In this document: positions 1 through 10,960 of the stretch, piece after piece
Numbering within the stretch: the stretch's first letter is position 1
Layout: each line of letters begins with the position of its first letter
Origin: Achatina immaculata
Lineage: Eukaryota; Mollusca; Gastropoda; Stylommatophora; Achatinidae
Assembly (NCBI GenBank): GCA_009760885.1
Contig: CM019691.1
Coordinates: forward strand, 30,684,314-30,748,313
Direction: 5' to 3'
DNA length: 64,000 nucleotides
Made by a program: the position numbers and the translations under genes
Notes under the pieces: model-generated
Database searches by the model: none
The model's input: the letters and a program-made list of their open reading frames with translations, nothing else
Told to the model about the DNA's origin: nothing

Positions 1-810
1 ATATTCATGTGACACCTGGATATATGTATATACAAATGGATCTGCACACAATGCCATAAAGAATGGAGGGGCAGAAACACATATTGAGTATCCAAACAAC
101 ACCACTGACAAGATTTCCATACCCACTGGAAAATACTGCAACAACTATGATGCAGAAGTTAGGGCAATTATTGCTGCAGTTGAAAAACTATCAGACTCCA
201 GAATTGATACGAACCTTAGTAATTCTCACAGATGCAAGATCAGTATTGGAAGCTCTTCAGTGCAACAAACTACCAGACCTTAAAGATGCCTTGTCAAAAA
301 TTGGCTTACAACATGGAGTCACCTTGCAGTGGATTCCCTCCCACTGTGGGATACCAGGCAATGAGAAAGCTGACTGTCTGGCCAAAGAGGGCACTGAAAT
401 GGAGCAGCCAGACATACCAATCACCTATAATCAGAAGAAAAGCATGATAAAAACCTACAGGAAGCCACAAACACCACCACATGATGACTATCACATGCTA
501 AACAGAAAGGAACAAGTCACCATCTTCTGTCTCCGAACAGGACACAGCCGACTCCGAAGTCATATGTATACAAAGTTTAAGGTTGGTACTACTAATCTAT
601 GTACATGTGCCCAGGTGCCCCAAACTGTGGAACATATCCTCCAGAACTGCACCAACTACGAGACATTGAGAAGTAATTACTGGCCCAGTGAAACCACTAA
701 AGAAGATAAGCTCTAAGGTTCCATACATGAATTACAAAAAACATTGAAATTTGTCAAAGAGACAGGTCTGCAGATATAGACAGACAGTGCGAATGAAGAA
801 GAAGAATTTA
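1..810 (+). mobile_element. 3' end of a non-LTR retrotransposon: RNase H domain and Cys-containing C-terminus, frameshifted
   Basis: This is the last part of the pol protein of a LINE that carries a RNase H domain (Jockey/I/CR1-like grade). The frame open from nt 2 reads YTNGSA near 29-46, where active enzymes have YTDGSA, so the first catalytic Asp is an Asn. It continues through YDAEVRAI (the catalytic Glu) and is then replaced by the +63 frame near 190-235. That second frame gives LTDARSVLEAL and WIPSHCGIPGNEKAD, the classic RNase H third and fourth motifs, followed by LRTGHSRLRSH and a CTCA...HILQNC cysteine/histidine cluster. It stops at 714-716. A short GAA run at 793-808 looks like the microsatellite tail. 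The 5' part lies outside the window. The frameshift and the D-to-N change make it a dead copy. Confidence 0.85.
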
Positions 811-990
811 GCACACTGAGAGAATAATAATTCTCAGTTAACAATTAATTGTTCATTATTAGCATTTGTGAGATTCTTTAATGTTGCAGTAGTTACTTCT
901 GCTACTCCCCTTGATATCTTGAGTTTTGTGGTTGAAATTAATTTTGATGTATTTTGTCCAATGTGAAGTGTTTTACATAATTCTCCACAG

Positions 991-1072
991 AATGATCAGA
1001 CTCTTGATGACTTATTCAGTAAGTCTCTAAAACTACAGGAGGCCAATGCCCCATCAGTTTCAAATGAGCCAG
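991..1072 (+). CDS. Internal coding exon of an unrecognised host gene
   Basis: A short open segment (reads NDQTLDDLFSKSLKL and onward) is bounded by a good acceptor, ttctccacag, ending at 990 and a donor, gtaaaa, starting at 1073. It is 82 bases long, starts in phase 0 and leaves one base over. This phase fits the start of the exon at 3890 exactly. The sequence is hydrophilic and looks like a disordered or helical segment. I do not recognise the family. Exons between this one and 3890 cannot be excluded. Confidence 0.5.
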
Positions 1073-2010
1073 GTAAAACTCAACAGAAGGGTCACTATGG
1101 AGCCTGGTTCTTTGTGTGTACGTATTAACACACTGACTTATTGGCAGACTGCTTAATGTTTAACCGTCAGAGAGTTGAATTATTAGTACCATGATCTGGA
1201 GCTGTGCAAAAGTTTAGCTGACACCTGCATATGCACCTCAGACAAGATGGAGGAAACAAAATTTACTTTGACAAATTTATAGCATATTTCTTTAAAAAAT
1301 CAGTATAAAGTAATATCTTTGCTCTAGATATCCTACTCCAGCCTTTTCTATCCCATGTCAAAATAATATTTTAATATTCAAAAACCTTCTTAAAAAATTT
1401 CTAATCAGAATTACACATAAAAAACATTAAATTATTTTACTCGTGAAATTAATCAGTTCTGCTTTTATTAAAAAATGTTTATAGTAATTAGAATGTGAAG
1501 AATAAAGGACATATAATGATTGTGCATAGCATTACGCACTAAGAAAGATCACAGCACTGGTGTATGTTAATCCACAGTGCAGATGAGGGTCCTTAGAAAC
1601 ACTAAATGTTAGCTATGCTAGAATAAACAATAAGTGTTTAAATAAATTAAAATATGTAACAATGAACAACAAATCCTGATCACAGGTGAAAATCAACATC
1701 TGTCATGTGTAATTCCTATGAAAATGTGAAATAAGAATTGGAAACTGTGATGCCATGAAATAAAAAAAATTCACTTAATATTTGATAGTATTTACTTCAG
1801 CAGACAGCACCCTGAAATTTTATTGGTGTTTCATACATATACAGTAATTACTTGCTTATTTATTTATACTTCATTGATTAGGTCTTAGATATTAGCCATA
1901 TAAGTTCATAGACACTTTCTATATCTGTTGTATGACCTGATAGTGCAGAGATATGTTTTTGTGGAGTGCATTATTATGGCCACATATTATATGTCATTAT
2001 ATGAGTAAAT

Positions 2011-2102
2011 TTAAAATCTTCCCTCCTCATAAAAATTATAAAATTATCTGATAAATTTAGATCAGATAATTTTGTTATTTTTATGAAGAGGGAAGATTTT
2101 AA
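2011..2102. repeat. 92-bp imperfect palindrome (hairpin) in intron
   Basis: The left arm taaaatcttccctcctcat and its continuation are repeated in reverse complement on the right as atgaagagggaagatttta, with a seven-base centre (aaattta). Arms are about 42 bp with a few mismatches. It is most simply a small MITE or fold-back relic. A hairpin RNA from the intron transcript is conceivable but nothing proves it. Confidence 0.7.
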
Positions 2103-2251
2103 GTTTCTGATGTTTCAGGTTTCTGTCTAAATCTTGGGCAGTTATATAAATATGTGAGAGAAAGTTTTCTAAAAATTAACATATTTTCTCCTCTTTCATG
2201 AGACTGACTGCTTAATGCACTGTTACTATTATACAACCATCATTATAAATA

Positions 2252-2577
2252 ACATCTTACATCCTTCCTGTGCCTTTAAACGTCACACAGGGCTTGCATA
2301 GTTGTTTGCCAAGTTTTCCTGTTCTCGGTGAGTCTTTCAACTTCATCAAGGGATGTTATGCCCAGTAAACTGGCTTCTCTTAACAATGTCCTCTTTAGAG
2401 TTTCATGCGGTCGACCTCTTTTTCTTCAGCCTGTTGTGCTCCACTTGATAGCTTTCTTTTGGTATTCTCTGATTGTTTCTTCTCATCACATGGCCTACAT
2501 ATGTCCATCTTCTTTTTCTGATCACCCATGAGATAGGTTATTGTTTGCTCATCTGTCCTATCTTTGTATTGTTTAAA
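2252..2577 (-). mobile_element. RTE-B 3' fragment (reverse orientation)
   Basis: On the minus strand this matches the 3' end of the element at 9600-10245 and the copy at 51045-51600. It carries the decayed coding end with the remains of RRW-x-YVGHVM and a K-R-GRP block, then the conserved 3' UTR around gtgcc...aaacgtca, and a tail near aacatcttac. It is truncated and full of indels. It sits in the host intron. Confidence 0.65.
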
Positions 2578-3409
2578 TTATATATAACAGTTCAAAGAAA
2601 AATGCTTTCATGCATTCTTATACAAGAATGTATAAGATTCTTGTATGATTGTATCAATGACTGTAGGGTATCTACTATTTCCCAGTCTTTATAAGCTATC
2701 TGTTTTAAAGCATTTACACATGATTATTGACATTAGTATGAGGCAACTTTCAGAATTGAAAAACCGAATCACATGATTTTCTGCTTCATTTTATAACAGC
2801 TGAGTAGGATACCAATGTTTAGATTGATTAGAAACAAATTCTATCAACTAAATACTTTCACTATTTTTAAAAACAGTGATTACTAGTTAATTAATTAGGA
2901 AGGAGAATCATCCATGTGCTCAGGACACATCCACAGGTGCTCCAGTCTCATCTTCAGTATCTCCTTCAGCATTCAGTAATAGATTACACCCATTCTTTGT
3001 TGGCTGACCATTTGTCTGGGGCTCTTAATGTATCATTAATTTTTTGCCACCTCACTTAAACCACTCTCCCCCCCCACCTTCCCAAACTCCTTCATTCTTG
3101 GCAATGATACCGATCTACAGTTGCCAGTGAAGCCCTTTGTTTGACCAGCTTTTCTTATAGCACTGAAGATGTCAGCTTGATCCATTGCCTGCCCTTTCTC
3201 CATGACAGCTGAGTCTGCATATGACTGGTTCTTTTATTTCCCCTAACACCTGCGTGGTCCCTTACAAAAATGAATGTGATACAATGAGTCTATGACATCT
3301 GCAGAAGTTTGAATCACTGTTATTTTAGAGATTCAGCCTGAATTTAAAAAGGGATGGTGACTGCAGTAAATAAATTTAAATAAATTTTTAAAATAATTTT
3401 TAAATAAAT

Positions 3410-3586
3410 AAGGTAAATTGAGGTGTATGGTGGAGCTTTACAAAGTGAGGGAGGGAGTGAGTAAGGTGAGAAAAAAACGAATAGAAAGTATGAGAATCAC
3501 TATCATACTTTCTATTCGTTTTTTTCTCACCTTACTCACTCCCTCCCTCACTTTGTAAAACTGCACCATACACCTCTATCTACCTT
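3410..3586. repeat. Long near-perfect palindrome, member of the FB fold-back family
   Basis: Two arms of about 83 bp (3410-3492 and 3503-3586) are reverse complements with only a few mismatches and a ten-base centre. The outer edge, aggtgtatggt...tttacaaa, is the same edge seen in the FB repeats at 8.8, 17.8, 30.1, 47.7 and 58.4 kb. So this is probably a short, highly homogenised FB copy. It could extrude as a cruciform. Confidence 0.85.
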
Positions 3587-3889
3587 ATGAATTTAAAAAG
3601 CACCAGTGTTATCATGCAACAGAATTTATTTCATTTTAATTATTTATTCAGAGATATCTTTGATTTTTTTTCTTTTCCTTTTTTCTTCTTCATATGTACA
3701 CTGTATATCCTAAATTTAAATAATTTGAGGTTTCTCTCATGCACAGAAACATATAACAGAAAATTTGCTTTAACAGTTTTACTGTATTTCATTTCCCATC
3801 TTTCTTCCTTTTACTAATGATAAAAATTGCTTGCTGTGTTATTTTTCACCTTATATTTCTATGACTTAATTTTCTATTTCTTTTAACAG

Positions 3890-4167
3890 TGCCAGATAAA
3901 ACAACAGCCAAGGGTGGAAGTCATCTTCAGACGCTCATCTCCAAATATCGCAGTCACAGTGAGAAAGAAGAGACAACTCCACAGCGAGCTGCTAAACCCT
4001 TATCTGGAGTTATCCCTCAAAAGTTGGTTTCAAAAAGTGCCTTTGATGGGACTGCACCTAAAGTATCCATAAGACACAACAATGGTACAGAATTCACAGC
4101 AAGCAAAAGACTTCCAGCATCTCCTTCATCCAAATCTTCCTCTTTTTCACTCTTATCACAAAAATGA
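3890..4167 (+). CDS. Terminal coding exon of the same unrecognised host gene
   Basis: The acceptor ttttaacag precedes 3890. The first two bases complete the codon left open by the 991-1072 exon, giving NEPVPDKTTAK across the junction. The frame stays open for about 92 codons to a tga at 4165-4167. The protein end is Ser/Lys/Pro-rich and probably disordered, with HLQTLISKYRSHSEKEE near its start and SKSSSFSLLSQK at the C-terminus. No catalytic motif or membrane segment is visible. The low-complexity make-up prevents naming a family. Phase continuity is the main argument that it is real. Confidence 0.55.
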
Positions 4168-4959
4168 ACTTTCACACAAGCTTTGTCTGGAGAGAATGCT
4201 ACTGCAGTATCACTGCATCACTAGATCATCCCCTTACATACAAATTAACTTGCAAATATCAGTATCTGCTAGGAAAAGCAGCTCTTATATAGGCCTGCCT
4301 GAAACCAGAAATGAATGTCAAGAGAAAAAATAATGGTCCTAGAATGAATGCGGAGATTATTAATCAATTCTTTCTTGACTTTTTCTTTGTTTTTAATGTA
4401 AATTTTGTTTCTCATGCGATGGCAGGAAGTATGCCAGTTTGTCATAATATGTGAATGATATTTAACTCTGAGTTTGTTTTTTTTTGCTCTTAATCAACAA
4501 GGAACAGCATGATCTCTTTTTTATCTCTTCTTCCTTTCCTGGTGTCTTAGTAACACCAAGATTGCAGCACACGTAAAACAAAGAAAGTAAAGCAGCCGGC
4601 AGAAAATACTCATTACACTGACCATATAGTTCTAGAATTATTTAAGAAACTTTCACGCAAGAAAAAAAAAACCATAGATATCAGCTAATTGGTTATACAT
4701 GCTTTTTTCATTAATTTGTAGCTGCACCTAAAAGCATTTATTTACCATGTGAACAGAACAGCTCACATTTTTCCCTGCTCATGATCATTCTTGTAATGGT
4801 GATACACTGAAAATACTGACAATTCAATGTTCATGTCACACATGTTGCAAGAGGATCCCTTTCATTAAAGATTTTCTGCAGAATTTTAAAGAAATAATTG
4901 TTTAAAAAAACATCTAAAAACTTTTCTGATTATCACACATTAAAAAAATTTTTACTTTA
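4168..4959 (+). other. Probable 3' UTR and downstream DNA of the host gene
   Basis: No coding potential is visible here. I see no clear aataaa before the duplicated block. The first aataaa is at about 4998-5003, inside the 219-bp repeat, and is copied again at about 7103-7108 on the far side of the RTE-A insertion. Confidence 0.3.
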
Positions 4960-5178
4960 ATATATATCTCCATTTTGACATTAATCCTGTGTGAAAAATA
5001 AATCTTAATTTTGTGTACTTAATATTAATTTTCAGCTATGTAACACTATCTTTATAACATTAGAAAGCTGAATTCATTTAATTACCTATTATTATATGTT
5101 TGTTAAATATTCACTAATGCTGACTATATTCATCTGCTGTCTTTCTATCTCAGCATAACTATATTCATTATTATTACA
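4960..5178. repeat. 219-bp direct repeat, left copy (long target-site duplication)
   Basis: This block recurs at 7065-7283 with a constant offset of 2105 and a single mismatch (a at 5128, g at 7233). Matching stops abruptly at both ends: 4959/7064 and 5179/7284 differ. The two copies exactly bracket the 5'-truncated RTE-A element. Confidence 0.9.
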
Positions 5179-7064
5179 CCAAATCACAACGGCTTAAAGA
5201 ACGAGTTTTAAGTAATTATGCACAAAAAGACAAAGAAGTGAAGGAATCATGCCGTCAAGATAAACGTCAGTATTATGACAACTTAGCAGAGACAGCAGAG
5301 AAAGCAGCATATACAAATGACATGAAAACCATATATAAAATCACAAAGCAGATGACAGGTAACTTCAATACAAGATGTGAAAGTGCAGTAAGAACACAAA
5401 ATGGACAACTGGTCAGTGGAGAAAGAGAAAAAATTGAAAGATGGAGGGAACACTTTAACACCCTACTAAACAGAACACAAGCAGCACAAGCAATAGATAT
5501 ACCTGAAGCAAAAGCGGAACTAAACATCAATACAGGACCAATAACAATAAATGAAGTAAAAGAGGCGATAAAGATGCTAAAATCAGACAGGGCACCAGGT
5601 GAAGATGAAGTGACTGCTGAGATGTTGAAAGCAGAAGAAACAGAAACACAAAAACAACTTTGCCGGATATTACAACAAATTTGGGATTTAGAAAAAGCCC
5701 CAGAGGAGTGGAAAACTGGTCTTATAGTAAAACTACCAAAGAAGGGTGACCTCAGAGATTGCGGGAACTGGAGAGGCATTACCCTACTGCCACTCACTAG
5801 TAAAGTATTTTGCAGAATAATCATCAACAGAATTGTACCAATACTTGAGGAAAAACTTCGGAAAGAGCAGGCAGGATTTAGGAAAGGAAGATCATGCATA
5901 GACCATATATTTGTACTTAGACAAATATTAGAACAGGCAAATGAGTGGCATAGCACAACATATGCATTATTCATAGATTTTGAGAAAGCCTTTGACAGTG
6001 TCAACAGGGATGCACTGTGGAAAATCCTAAGATGGCATGGCCTCCCCCATAAAATAGTTAATGTAATCAAAGCCCTATACGAGGGTTTTCAGTGCAAAGT
6101 TATCTGTGGAGAACATACCTCCAGCAGCTTTAGGGTACAAACAGGAGTGAAACAGGGATGTGTACTATCACCAACATTATTTATCTTGGCAGTAGACTGG
6201 TTAATGAAGGAGGCAACATCAGACAAACGCAGAGGATTACAATGGACCCTTAACACAGTGCTGGAGGACCTTGACTTTGCGGACGACATTTGTCTATTAT
6301 CAAGCAGTCACAAAGATATGCAAGATAAAATAAACAAGTTAACCCAGAATGCAAACAACATAGGACTAAAGATCAACGTAGGAAAGACAAAATTAATGAA
6401 GCAAAATGTGAACAACAGAAATGTACTCAGAGTAGATAACAAGTTAGTGGAGGAGGTCAACGAATTTGTATACCTTGGCAGCAGAGTAGTAGAAAATGGA
6501 GACAGCACAGAGGACATCAACAGCAGACTTACTAGAGCAAACCAGGCTTTTGCAATGCTACAGAATATATGGAAATCAAATAAACTAAGCATAAATATGA
6601 AAATCAGGATATTTAAGAGTAATGTTCTAAGTGTACTACTCTATGGTAGTGAATGCTGGAAAATCACCAAAACCATAGAAAACAAGTTGAATTCTTTCCA
6701 GACTAAATGTTTACGTAGAATTAAAAAAATATTTTGGCCAAACACCATAAGAAATAACATCTTATTGGCAGAAATGCAGATGAAACCACTGACAACAATT
6801 ATTGAGGAAAGACGCTGGCGATGGTTGGGACATGTGCTCAGAATGACTGACAACTCACTACCAAAAATAGCACTAAGATGGACACCACAGGGGAACAGAA
6901 GTAAGGGTAGACCAAAAGAGACATGGAGAAGAACAACAGAAAGGATGTTGAGCAATAGAGGGCTCACCTGGGCAAGAGCAGAAAAAAAGGCGAAAGACAG
7001 GCATTTGTGGAAAACCCTTGCGGAAGCCCCATGTGCCCTGGGCACTTAAGGTTCAGAGAGAGAG
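5179..7064 (+). mobile_element. RTE-A: 5'-truncated RTE-type LINE with an open reverse transcriptase
   Basis: The insertion is 1886 bp. It starts inside coding sequence with the left repeat copy and ends after the stop with gttcagagagagaga, a short (GA)n tail like the (GA)n tails of the other RTE-A copies. The upstream apurinic endonuclease half is missing, so it cannot move alone. Its near intact frame and the one-mismatch flanking repeats suggest recent insertion, just downstream of the host terminal exon. Confidence 0.9.
5181..7049 (+). CDS. Reverse transcriptase (C-terminal two-thirds of an RTE-clade LINE protein)
   Basis: The frame is open from 5181, before the first Met codon at 5238, so the start is an artefact of 5' truncation. 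In order it shows: a linker; the fingers with EEWKTGLIVKLPKKGD and NWRGITLLPLTSK; EQAGFRKGRSCIDHIFVLRQ; motif A FIDFEKAFDSV near 5970-6003; GVKQGCVLSPTLF; the catalytic FADD of motif C near 6275; and the thumb. The C-terminal block RRWRWLGHVLRM and RSKGRPKETWRRT is typical of RTE elements, and the protein ends CALGT. All RT catalytic residues appear present. The endonuclease is absent. At about 622 residues it compares with roughly 1000 for full-length relatives. It would act by target-primed reverse transcription. Confidence 0.9.
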   Translation, partial: KSQRLKERVLSNYAQKDKEVKESCRQDKRQYYDNLAETAEKAAYTNDMKTIYKITKQMTGNFNTRCESAVRTQNGQLVSGEREKIERWREHFNTLLNRTQAAQAIDIPEAKAELNINTGPITINEVKEAIKMLKSDRAPGEDEVTAEMLKAEETETQKQLCRILQQIWDLEKAPEEWKTGLIVKLPKKGDLRDCGNWRGITLLPLTSKVFCRIIINRIVPILEEKLRKEQAGFRKGRSCIDHIFVLRQILEQANEWHSTTYALFIDFEKAFDSVNRDALWKILRWHGLPHKIVNVIKALYEGFQCKVICGEHTSSSFRVQTGVKQGCVLSPTLFILAVDWLMKEATSDKRRGLQWTLNTVLEDLDFADDICLLSSSHKDMQDKINKLTQNANNIGLKINVGKTKLMKQNVNNRNVLRVDNKLVEEVNEFVYLGSRVVENGDSTEDINSRLTRANQAFAMLQNIWKSNKLSINMKIRIFKSNVLSVLLYGSECWKITKTIENKLNSFQTKCLRRIKKIFWPNTIRNNILLAEMQMKPLTTIIEERRWRWLGHVLRMTDNSLPKIALRWTPQGNRSKGRPKETWRRTTERMLSNRGLTWARAEKKAKDRHLWKTLAEAPCALGT

Positions 7065-7283
7065 ATATATATCTCCATTTTGACATTAATCCTGTGTGAA
7101 AAATAAATCTTAATTTTGTGTACTTAATATTAATTTTCAGCTATGTAACACTATCTTTATAACATTAGAAAGCTGAATTCATTTAATTACCTATTATTAT
7201 ATGTTTGTTAAATATTCACTAATGCTGACTATGTTCATCTGCTGTCTTTCTATCTCAGCATAACTATATTCATTATTATTACA
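7065..7283. repeat. 219-bp direct repeat, right copy
   Basis: This copy is identical to 4960-5178 except at 7233. It follows the (GA)n tail of RTE-A directly. Confidence 0.9.
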
Positions 7284-7416
7284 TGATATGATGATACTTA
7301 TATGAGATTATGTTTCACTAATTCATGTGGTCCTTGCTGTCGATAAACAACAACTTTCTTTATCTCTTGCTTTTTCTGGCATTTCTCTTCATTTAATTTT
7401 CCTTAAATTTCAGCTT

Positions 7417-7592
7417 ACCTGCTGGCTTCTCTGACTGCTGGCTTCTCTGACTGCTAGCTTCTCTGGCTGCTAGCTTCTCTAACTGCTAGCTTCTCTGACT
7501 GCTAGCTTCTCTAACTGCTGGGTTCTCTGACTGCTAGCTTCTCTGACTGCTAGCTTCTCTAACTGCTGGGTTCTCTGACTACTGGCTTCTCA
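7417..7592. repeat. 16-bp minisatellite, about 11 units
   Basis: Repeats of ctgctagcttctctga with small variants (ctgg/ctag, taac/tgac, ggtt) run head to tail. Confidence 0.9.
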
Positions 7593-8754
7593 AGTATTTG
7601 GATTTGTTTGTTTCCCCTCATAATTTTGACTGTTGTGCAAATGTCCTGCAACTTAACTGTGAATTTTTTTCCTTTATTTTTCTTGTTACCCAAACCATCA
7701 ACTGCTTATGTTTGTTTAACCCTTTTGTACCCATTTTTGAGAAGGTGAAGACCCACTTTATACTCTAATTTGTTTGCAGCCTTTATTTTGTAATTTTGTT
7801 TCATTTAGATTTTTTTTTCAGATTTTTTGTAGCATTGTATTATATAAATTAATAAAAGACATTTTATTGCATAAACTAATAAATTACATGAAAGAGTTAC
7901 TTATTCCTTTATGTAAGAAATGGATAAAGAAATTTGTTGATAAAATATGCCAGTTACTGAAGAAAACTTTAATATAGGATTGGAACACCAAAACTGGTCA
8001 GCTAAAGAAATCTTTGACACAGGATCATCATCATCATCTTGTGTCATCTCCATTCAGAAGATTGTCTGCATTGGTCCTCTAACTTGCTCTCTCCCTTGTT
8101 TTCATAATGCACCTGGCCAGAACGAACCAGGTTTGTCTCTTTAATGACATGGAATAGGCAAGGTGAAAGATGTTTATTTTGTTTCCTTTGTCGCAAGCTT
8201 TGATCTTGATTTTATGCTGTGTCTTTGTAGCATTTCCTTTACTACTACAGTCTTTTATCTGTAATGATCTTTTTTCTTTTTTTCATTTCTACATCTTTCT
8301 TTAGCCTCTGTTTTTCATTATCTCAGCTATAGTTTGCTATTTTTATGTTATTTTGTTCAGATAGATTTGAATTTCCTTATTGTGTGTGCATGCATCTTGC
8401 ATTGTGGATTTTCTGCTTTACATTATATTACCAGTGCAGATCTAGAATAATCATCTTGTCACATAATCTTATTCAGTCTGAACAGAAGGATTAATAGGGC
8501 AGAACAACATTATCTGCTGTTTATTTGTTCATGGCTTCTTATGTTCATTCTAAGCGCTCTATGTTTTTGGTGTTCTTTTCTACAGTTCTTCTCAGAGCCT
8601 CTTTTATTCAACAGTGTAGCTATAATAACATGATTACTATAGTGTAGATATAATGTCATGATTACTATAATATCAAACTTACAGTTGCTATAGTATTATG
8701 CTAGTTGCCGAGTATTCATTGTTATCTCATTGTATAACTTCAGGCTAGTTAATA
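7593..8754. other. AT-rich intergenic DNA
   Basis: I see no gene here. Short open stretches at 7774-8144 are T-rich and lack recognisable motifs. Confidence 0.4.
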
Positions 8755-9195
8755 ATAATCTCATAATGAAGTATGTGGAGGCATATGGTCCAGTTTTACA
8801 TGAAGATAGAAACTGAGCAGAAACGAGAATGGCAGAAAGTAACATGAGCACAAATAGATGACAAATTAAACATATTGTGCCTGTCTTTCTTACAAAGAGG
8901 ATACCAAAAAAAAAAAAAGTTAAGTGTTTTAATTTTTCATCTGTTTTTCATGCTTTTTATCTGCTGTGTTGATTTTGTATGCGATCTGTGAAAAAAAGGC
9001 TTTGGCTGTAATATTGGATTATTATATGTTCTTCATTTATACATTCTCGTCTTACTTTCTGCCATTCTTGTTTTATGCTCACTTTCCTTACTTTGTAGAA
9101 CTGAACCACACACTTTCCTCTACTTAATTACAAGAACCAGTTTTACCAAAGTCATCATTTCTCTACTATAATCTCATAATAATTTTTTTTACCTG
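8755..9195. mobile_element. FB fold-back element, two inverted halves
   Basis: The left half (from about 8765, catatggtccagttttac and onward) is the reverse complement of the right half ending near 9170 (gaactgaaccacacac). Between them lies a T-rich unique core. The right half contains ggctttggctgtaatattgg, a decayed form of the GCCGAAATATTGG motif shared by the family. No coding capacity is visible. Confidence 0.7.
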
Positions 9196-9239
9196 TACTA
9201 CAATCGTATTCTTTCAGCAAAGTTTAAAAGAACGTTCAT

Positions 9240-9360
9240 AGTACTGTGAAGTTTTAACTGTTTTGTACTGTGAAGTTTTAACTGTTTTGTACTGTGAAGT
9301 TTTAAATGTTTTGTACTGTGAAGTTTTAACTGTTATGTATTGTAAAATTTTAACCGTTTT
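9240..9360. repeat. About 24-bp minisatellite, 5 units
   Basis: The unit gtactgtgaagttttaactg plus tttt is repeated five times and decays toward the right end. Confidence 0.9.
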
Positions 9361-9599
9361 TCTCCAGAAATAAACACAAGAAAACATTAATCCCTTACTT
9401 GTTCGTTCAGCTTATTTCATTTCTTGTAAGCTAAAAGGATAATCACATTCTCCAGAACATTCTTTCACAAATAATATTCAGCCAAACAGAATATGCAGTC
9501 TTTTGACATGACACTAGAGAAAGCTAAGAAAGAGAAGCAAGTAAGTAGAATCTTACTGTGCCTTGTACAGTGAAAGCACAGACTAATTAACCGTAGATG

Positions 9600-10245
9600 A
9601 TACAGCAACACAAGTAACAAATACTTGTCAGCAAAACGTTACTTTGTTATGCACTTAGTAACTGCATTCATAGAACAGGATGGTGACACCAGAAAGGAAG
9701 TTAGAATTAGAATTGCAAAAGCACCATTGATCTTCAAGAATCTTGAGAACATATGGCATTCAAAAGTTATAAGCACAAAAACCAAGCTAGGACTATTCAA
9801 TTCTAATGTAATATCCACCCTCATTTATGCATGCGAAAGCTGGAAGGCAACTAAAGAAATAGACAATAAATTAGACTCTTTTGAAAACAAACGCCTAAGG
9901 AAAATACTCAGCATCAAGTGGAATGAATTCAAGAACAATGCAGAGATAAGACAGATGACTGAACAACAACTAGTCTCATGGGTGATCAGGAAAAGGAGAT
10001 GGACATATGTTGGTCACGTGATGAGAAGAAACTGTCAGAGAATCCCAAAACAAGCTATAAAATGGAACACAACAGGCCGAAGAAAAAGAGGCAGACCGCG
10101 TGAAACTCTGAAGAGGACATTGTTAAGACAGGCCAAATTAACAGGCATAAAATCCCTTGAGGAGGTTGAAAGACAGGAAAAATTGGCGAACTACTTTGCG
10201 AGCCCTATATGACGTTTAATGGCACGAGAATGATATAAGATAAGA
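9600..10245 (+). mobile_element. RTE-B: 3' end of a second RTE-type LINE
   Basis: The frame 9625-10212 encodes the thumb and C-terminus of an RTE reverse transcriptase: LFNSNVISTLIYACESWK, LDSFENKRLRKIL, RRWTYVGHVMRR and KRGRPRETLKRT. The RT catalytic core is absent because of 5' truncation. The 3' UTR gacgtttaatggcacgagaa leads into a tail of ataag-type repeats near 10230. It is distinct in sequence from RTE-A but has the same architecture. The same 3' end recurs reversed at 2252-2577 and 51045-51600. Confidence 0.85.
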
Positions 10246-10960
10246 TATAAGAACTGCATTCACCCAGGTAAGGAAAACAACAAAAGGGAGGTAACATGAA
10301 TGACTGAACAGCCACAGGGGGTCAGCCGTCTCATCGATCAAACAACAGCACTAAACGTTGATGTACACAGCAAGCAAAACCAGCAGTGACCAAAATGCTT
10401 CAGCAAATTTAATATGAGAAACAATGAGGGTGGAATTCTGATGAATGATGGAATATGAATATCAATGCACAACATGAGAAATCAACAAAACAATAGCACA
10501 GAAAAGTGTTCCGACGAACACGAGTTCGCCATAGGAATGTATACGTAGCCCCCCCACCCACACACACACACACTCACTAAGCTCGCTCACTCACTCACTC
10601 ACTCACATCACAAATTCATCCAAATTGAAAAAAAAGACAAAAACTACACAGCAACGTGACTAACAATCTCTCATGTGTTCTAAAAAGGACAAGCAGGCAC
10701 ATATTCTTACATAAAAATAGACGAACCAACAGACACATCTACTCCCGGTTAGCTCTCACGAACTTCTCCAATATCCGTGAAAGAAATCTCAGCCGGACAA
10801 AGCCTACCCAATCATCATGCAGCTTGAATTAACTGCGGAGCTGTCCAGACAAGGGCACTCACTCTGTCATGTGAGTGTCATCGTTCAAAACCTTTTTATT
10901 TCCCATATACTGGAACATATTGGAACAACAGAATCATCGATGAATTTTTTTTTCCATTTT
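10246..10960. other. Non-genic DNA with a CA/CACT microsatellite
   Basis: No gene is seen. At 10548-10605 a poly-C run passes into (CA)n and then (ACTC)n. The stretch 10660-10900 could be degraded upstream sequence of the Penelope-like end that follows, but I cannot align it. Confidence 0.4.

Larger units (their letters stand above)
1073..3889 (+). other. Intron between the two host exons, carrying transposon fragments
   Basis: About 2.8 kb of AT-rich DNA starts with gtaaaa and ends with ttttaacag. Inside it are a 92-bp hairpin, a reversed RTE-B 3' fragment and a long palindrome, listed separately. I see no other coding segment with convincing splice sites, but a small exon could hide here. 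Confidence 0.45.

Noticed and set aside
5273..7045. Several long minus-strand frames, some hydrophobic
   Set aside because: Antisense shadows of the RTE-A reverse transcriptase; the same shadows reappear opposite the other RTE-A copies.
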